Assembly: GCA_964439135.1 (NCBI GenBank)
Contig: CAYTNN010000005.1
Coordinates: 1-46,358 of the forward strand
Direction of reading: 5' to 3'
From: JAFGPJ01 sp964439135
Lineage (GTDB): Bacteria; Planctomycetota; Phycisphaerae; Sedimentisphaerales; Anaerobacaceae
DNA length: 46,358 nt
Part shown: positions 43,133-46,358 of the stretch, one piece after another
How the letters are laid out: every line of letters starts with the position of its first letter
How positions within the stretch are numbered: position 1 is the stretch's first letter
The notes under the pieces: model-generated
What the model was told of the DNA's origin: nothing
Seen by the model: the letters and a program-made list of their open reading frames with translations, nothing else
Databases searched by the model: none
Made by a program: the position numbers and the translations under genes

Positions 43133-44617
43133 TCATTTATCACGATTCAAAATGAAAACACCTGCTGTTAATGTCGCAATGAATACTAAAGCGTTAATAG
43201 CGAGGACAAATAGGGGAGAATCCACCCTAAAGACCCAAAGTAAACCGGCAGTCATTATGATCGGCAATGCCAGCAATAGGCCGGGGACATAGGATCGCAA
43301 GTACGGGATTAAATTCAGATCAATTACTTTTCGGGCCTTTAAGACCTGCATAAACAAAACAACTGTATTACTCAGAACGCTAACAACAGCAACTCCCAAA
43401 GGCCCAAAACGAACGGCTGCCGGGTACATAAGCCCAATAATAAGCAAGGCACGAATTACCGCAAAACGACGCTGTAAATGAGGTTTGCCAATAGCCAGGT
43501 AAATCCCTGCTAAGCTCACAGCTTGATTTCGAACCACAATTTGCAGGCACAAAACAGCAAACGGAATGGCCATAGCGACATATTTGGCGCCATAGGCTAA
43601 TAACAGCAGTTCACTCGCACAACAAGCCATGAAAGCAGCTAATGGTATAACACAAAAAGCGGTCCACTGAGTAGTACGCAGAACACCCCGACAGAGAGCA
43701 TTATTGTCATCCTGCTTTTCAGAAAAGGCGGGAAGCACAACAGGGGCGATTGTTCTTATATACAAGTCAATCGGAATGTACCCAAGCAGAACAGCATAAC
43801 TATATAAGCCTAACTGATCCTCAGATATTACCTTGCCAAGTATCAGGATCGGTGCGTAAAAACTAACCGCCGTCAATATTGGCAAACCGAACATTCTGCG
43901 AGCATATTTCATCAACTCAACCAGACTGCTTCTGTCAATTTCAAATCTTGGCATGAATGGCACCAATATGAAAGAAACAATGCATAATATTGCCATTTCT
44001 ATAACAAAACCGATAACCAGTGCCCAAACATTCCGCATTACGAAAGCCAGGCCGATTGATATAATCGCGCCTACAATGGCGCTGCCCTGACTAAGGAATA
44101 CCGCCCTGCCAAATTTATATTCTTTTTCAAGAACGGCAGCACGAGGGCTGACAAAACCCCTTAACGCTATAGCGATAAAAGCAACCCGCAGCAATTGTAA
44201 CAATTCAGGATTATCATAGAACGAACTGATCCATGGCGCCGAAACAAACGCGATCCCGAAAAGACACAACGCGCGAGTGACCTGCATCCACCAGGCAACA
44301 TTTAAATAACGAGTATTTGCACCTCCCTTGTTCTGGATTATCGATTGCTTTACACCCACCTCGGTGAGAGCTTCAAAAGCCATTGAAAAGCCCATAACAA
44401 TGGCCATTATTCCGATTTGATTCGGCGCCAGAATGCGAGCAAGAATCATGCTCCGTATAAATCTCATACTCCGCCCGGCAACCGTTCCGACACTTAAAGC
44501 CACCAAGGCACGGGCACTCTTGGCCTTAATATCCGTACCTCTTAGTTGGCCAACTTTATCCGAGATTATCTTGCGTATTGCCCCGGATGATAAGATGTAG
44601 CTTAATTCTTGTGTCAC
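43133..44617 (-). CDS. Lipid-linked oligosaccharide flippase, Wzx type
   Basis: This 494-residue protein has about twelve to fourteen membrane segments and the MOP-family N-terminus of polysaccharide flippases (S-V-G-T-V-A-G-R-S-M-R-F, then L-A-R-I-L-A-P-N-Q-I-G-I-M-A-I). It should move undecaprenyl-linked repeat units across the inner membrane for the Wzy-type polymerase. The start is GTG at 44617, with AGAGAGAAAG upstream; the hydrophobic family region begins about 40 residues later, so a shorter product is possible. It lies 62 bases before the pyruvyl transferase gene. The 158-bp spacer before it holds no feature I can recognise. Confidence 0.93.
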   Translation of the reverse strand: MTQELSYILSSGAIRKIISDKVGQLRGTDIKAKSARALVALSVGTVAGRSMRFIRSMILARILAPNQIGIMAIVMGFSMAFEALTEVGVKQSIIQNKGGANTRYLNVAWWMQVTRALCLFGIAFVSAPWISSFYDNPELLQLLRVAFIAIALRGFVSPRAAVLEKEYKFGRAVFLSQGSAIVGAIISIGLAFVMRNVWALVIGFVIEMAILCIVSFILVPFMPRFEIDRSSLVELMKYARRMFGLPILTAVSFYAPILILGKVISEDQLGLYSYAVLLGYIPIDLYIRTIAPVVLPAFSEKQDDNNALCRGVLRTTQWTAFCVIPLAAFMACCASELLLLAYGAKYVAMAIPFAVLCLQIVVRNQAVSLAGIYLAIGKPHLQRRFAVIRALLIIGLMYPAAVRFGPLGVAVVSVLSNTVVLFMQVLKARKVIDLNLIPYLRSYVPGLLLALPIIMTAGLLWVFRVDSPLFVLAINALVFIATLTAGVFILNRDK

Positions 44618-44775
44618 GCTTTCTCTCTGATTTTAGAGTAAATACATCCTTATAAAATTACGAAACAAACCAAACAAGTAGCTCATAGTCTGAAAGCAGC
44701 CTGAATAATAACGACTGGAACGAGCCGCCGTTGCTTGAACTGCCATATACAATTCCAATCGAACAGAAACACTCA

Positions 44776-46335
44776 TTATTCAATGCTGTAGCGCGTTTTC
44801 GTCACTGACACACCCCACGGAAAAAGAAAACTTGCAGATCCTGGACTTCGACTAAACTTAAAAAGATATTCGTGCATGAGCTTGTGGAAAATCTTGAAGC
44901 GTACTGGAATCCTGAGTTTCCTTGGGATTACATCCAGCATAATTGAAGTCAAATACAGGCATGTCATGAAGTCATAATACAATTGCTTGATTATATTTCT
45001 GCGTCTCTTATGTTTCCTATAATATTGCAAAAAGGATTGAGCGGACGTAGAAGTCATCTTACTAAGAGTATTGTTCTTACTGCCTACAAACACCACCTGG
45101 ATGGCGTTCTTTTTCTGTCCAAATGCACCCCGAGGTACACCTCTTTCCTCTAAGACTCTTCTGGGGATAGGACGATTATAACCACTGTTGAGCACCCACG
45201 GCCTCATTTCTCCGGAATACGAAATATTATTTATGGTACGCATACTACAAGCACCCATATAAGGCACCGGAGCATGAATAAATCCTATACGCAGACGGGA
45301 CTCGTAAAGTGAAGCTCCACTGAGCCCCCCCCACTTTAAATCAGAACTCACCTTACCCTTTTCCAGGGCCCAAACTACATCACCATGGTGTCCCGTTAAA
45401 ACAACTCGTTGCTGAATGTCATCTTCAAATATGACTGTCGGATCATAACACAAGTTTCCAGATGCACTACTTTCAGCTTCTAACATGTTTGTTTCTTCTT
45501 CTAAATAATCCCGACTATCTCGTACAAAAATATTTTTATAGCCGAGCTTCCTGGCAATTGCTTCACCACTGTCTTCACGATAATATCTGTCATGGCGATA
45601 CTTCCCGAAGTACTGGACCTTTGGACCTCTGGCGTTTCTGATGGTAAGCACTTCCGAACAACCGGCCTCTCGAGCTATGGCGGCGACACATGAAGAATCA
45701 TACCCGCTTGAAGCAGTCGCAAGCAATGAGTACTGTCTGGAGCGATGCTTCGACAGAGAATTCTGAGCTATTTCGCGGAGGGTAGAACTGAGAAAAGTTG
45801 TGTAATCGGTAAAATCCGAGAAGTCACGCACGGGCTGTTTCGGAATTATTATTATGTTTAGTTCATTGTCAACTTCGATATTGCAGTGGCAATAAGTTGT
45901 TATTTTCCGCCCACCTTTTAATGGAAATGATTTTACAGCTTTACTAAAACCATGTGTTATTGAATCGTAATCTGCCTGGTAAGCTATGTATCCGGGATTT
46001 AACTCGCTCTTTGAGAGTGATAATGCAAAAGATAAAGAGTTGGAAATACAAATAGAGTCGTCCTGACGTATGGCAAACAGCCGTTCTAAAATATGTGTTG
46101 CTGCCGAAAAAACAGACTTTTGACTTAGCGCTTTGCCCCCGGATCCCATAAATACAGTAGCTTTCTCGAAATCTTTATCCTCGAAAGGCGAATTCCAGGC
46201 TCCTTCCACAAAGCAATGTCCATCTGTCTCAATCCAAGGCCCACAATAGACATCAATAGTCTCAGCGTTCTTGTTCACCTGAGCAGCCCACGACAGCCTT
46301 GGTAAGTTATCCAATTTGATAAAATTAAAATTCAC
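44776..46335 (-). CDS. Asparagine synthetase-like PP-loop protein without an N-terminal nucleophile
   Basis: This 519-residue protein resembles the synthetase half of AsnB. Its PP-loop reads S-S-G-Y-D-S (209-214) in place of S-G-G-L-D-S and is followed by helix S-C-V-A-A-I-A-R-E-A-G. V-L-T-G-H-H-G-D-V-V-W matches the second conserved block (usually T-G-x-G-x-D-E). The N-terminus is remote from a glutaminase domain and lacks Cys2, so glutamine hydrolysis is unlikely and it probably adenylates a substrate for attack by an amine or ammonia. The GTG start at 46335 has GGAAAAGAAG upstream. The gene may not be the first of the transcript, since the window ends 23 bases beyond. It is the second AsnB-type gene of the locus. 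Confidence 0.85.
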   Translation of the reverse strand: MNFNFIKLDNLPRLSWAAQVNKNAETIDVYCGPWIETDGHCFVEGAWNSPFEDKDFEKATVFMGSGGKALSQKSVFSAATHILERLFAIRQDDSICISNSLSFALSLSKSELNPGYIAYQADYDSITHGFSKAVKSFPLKGGRKITTYCHCNIEVDNELNIIIIPKQPVRDFSDFTDYTTFLSSTLREIAQNSLSKHRSRQYSLLATASSGYDSSCVAAIAREAGCSEVLTIRNARGPKVQYFGKYRHDRYYREDSGEAIARKLGYKNIFVRDSRDYLEEETNMLEAESSASGNLCYDPTVIFEDDIQQRVVLTGHHGDVVWALEKGKVSSDLKWGGLSGASLYESRLRIGFIHAPVPYMGACSMRTINNISYSGEMRPWVLNSGYNRPIPRRVLEERGVPRGAFGQKKNAIQVVFVGSKNNTLSKMTSTSAQSFLQYYRKHKRRRNIIKQLYYDFMTCLYLTSIMLDVIPRKLRIPVRFKIFHKLMHEYLFKFSRSPGSASFLFPWGVSVTKTRYSIE

Positions 46336-46358
46336 TTATGCTTCTTTTCCGATCTTAA

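Overview
The window (46,358 bp, one 100-N scaffold gap at 16593-16692) is a large exopolysaccharide (EPS) locus coupled to a PEP-CTERM/exosortase protein-sorting system. The PEP-CTERM tail type (proline-alanine-proline-glycine followed by a hydrophobic segment and an arginine run), the long TPR protein beside the EPS export genes, and the AT-rich intergenic repeats with an 'acaaagccaat' core suggest an uncultured member of the Planctomycetota (Phycisphaerae-like), probably a metagenome-assembled genome. The taxon is an inference from recall, not a search result. No rRNA, tRNA, CRISPR array, insertion sequence or phage gene was seen.

Layout. Positions 1-720 are a repeat-bearing intergenic region. 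Two plus-strand genes follow: a Wza-type outer-membrane export lipoprotein (721-1485) and a four-helix membrane protein of unknown role (1541-2365). They converge on a minus-strand terminator hairpin (2472-2519). Everything from 46335 down to 2584 is on the minus strand, so the EPS locus is transcribed right to left, with short spacers or overlaps nearly throughout.

In transcription order the minus strand has: (a) an asparagine-synthetase-like enzyme without an obvious glutaminase active site, a Wzx flippase, a polysaccharide pyruvyl transferase family protein, a hexapeptide acetyltransferase, an F420-hydrogenase-beta-like Fe-S protein and a Wzy-type polymerase/ligase (46335-38383); (b) a patch of four CelD/FemAB-like GNAT acyltransferases in two paralogous pairs, with an Lgt-like membrane protein, a conserved hypothetical and the decayed tail of a further GNAT copy (38311-31427); (c) a NodB deacetylase, a GT2 glycosyltransferase, a methyltransferase, a secreted protein of unknown function, a GT4-like glycosyltransferase, a PssD/PssE split glycosyltransferase and another hexapeptide acetyltransferase (31427-24516); (d) an acyl/aminoacyl activation block: acyl carrier protein, AsnB, NadE-like synthetase, AMP-forming ligase, class III aminotransferase and sugar amidotransferase (24425-17134); (e) an SGNH-like protein and an acyltransferase-3 gene, both cut by the gap; (f) the exosortase, fused to a nucleotidyltransferase-like and beta-helix module, then the Wzc-type co-polymerase/tyrosine kinase, the initiating sugar-phosphate transferase (also with an N-terminal beta-helix module), a 1392-residue TPR protein and a small LuxR-type regulator; (g) after a 591-bp intergenic region, two surface proteins with PEP-CTERM-like segments.

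How it may work. The sugar-phosphate transferase starts the repeat unit on undecaprenyl phosphate. PssD/E, GT2 and GT4 enzymes extend it, Wzx flips it, Wzy polymerises it, Wzc controls length and Wza exports it. Block (d), the deacetylase and the GNATs together suggest that sugars are amidated, deacetylated and re-acylated with an adenylate- or ACP-activated group (inference). The exosortase would process PEP-CTERM proteins made at the end of the locus. The most unusual items are the nucleotidyltransferase-hexapeptide-exosortase fusion, the matching N-terminal module on the initiating transferase, and the shuffled GNAT array.
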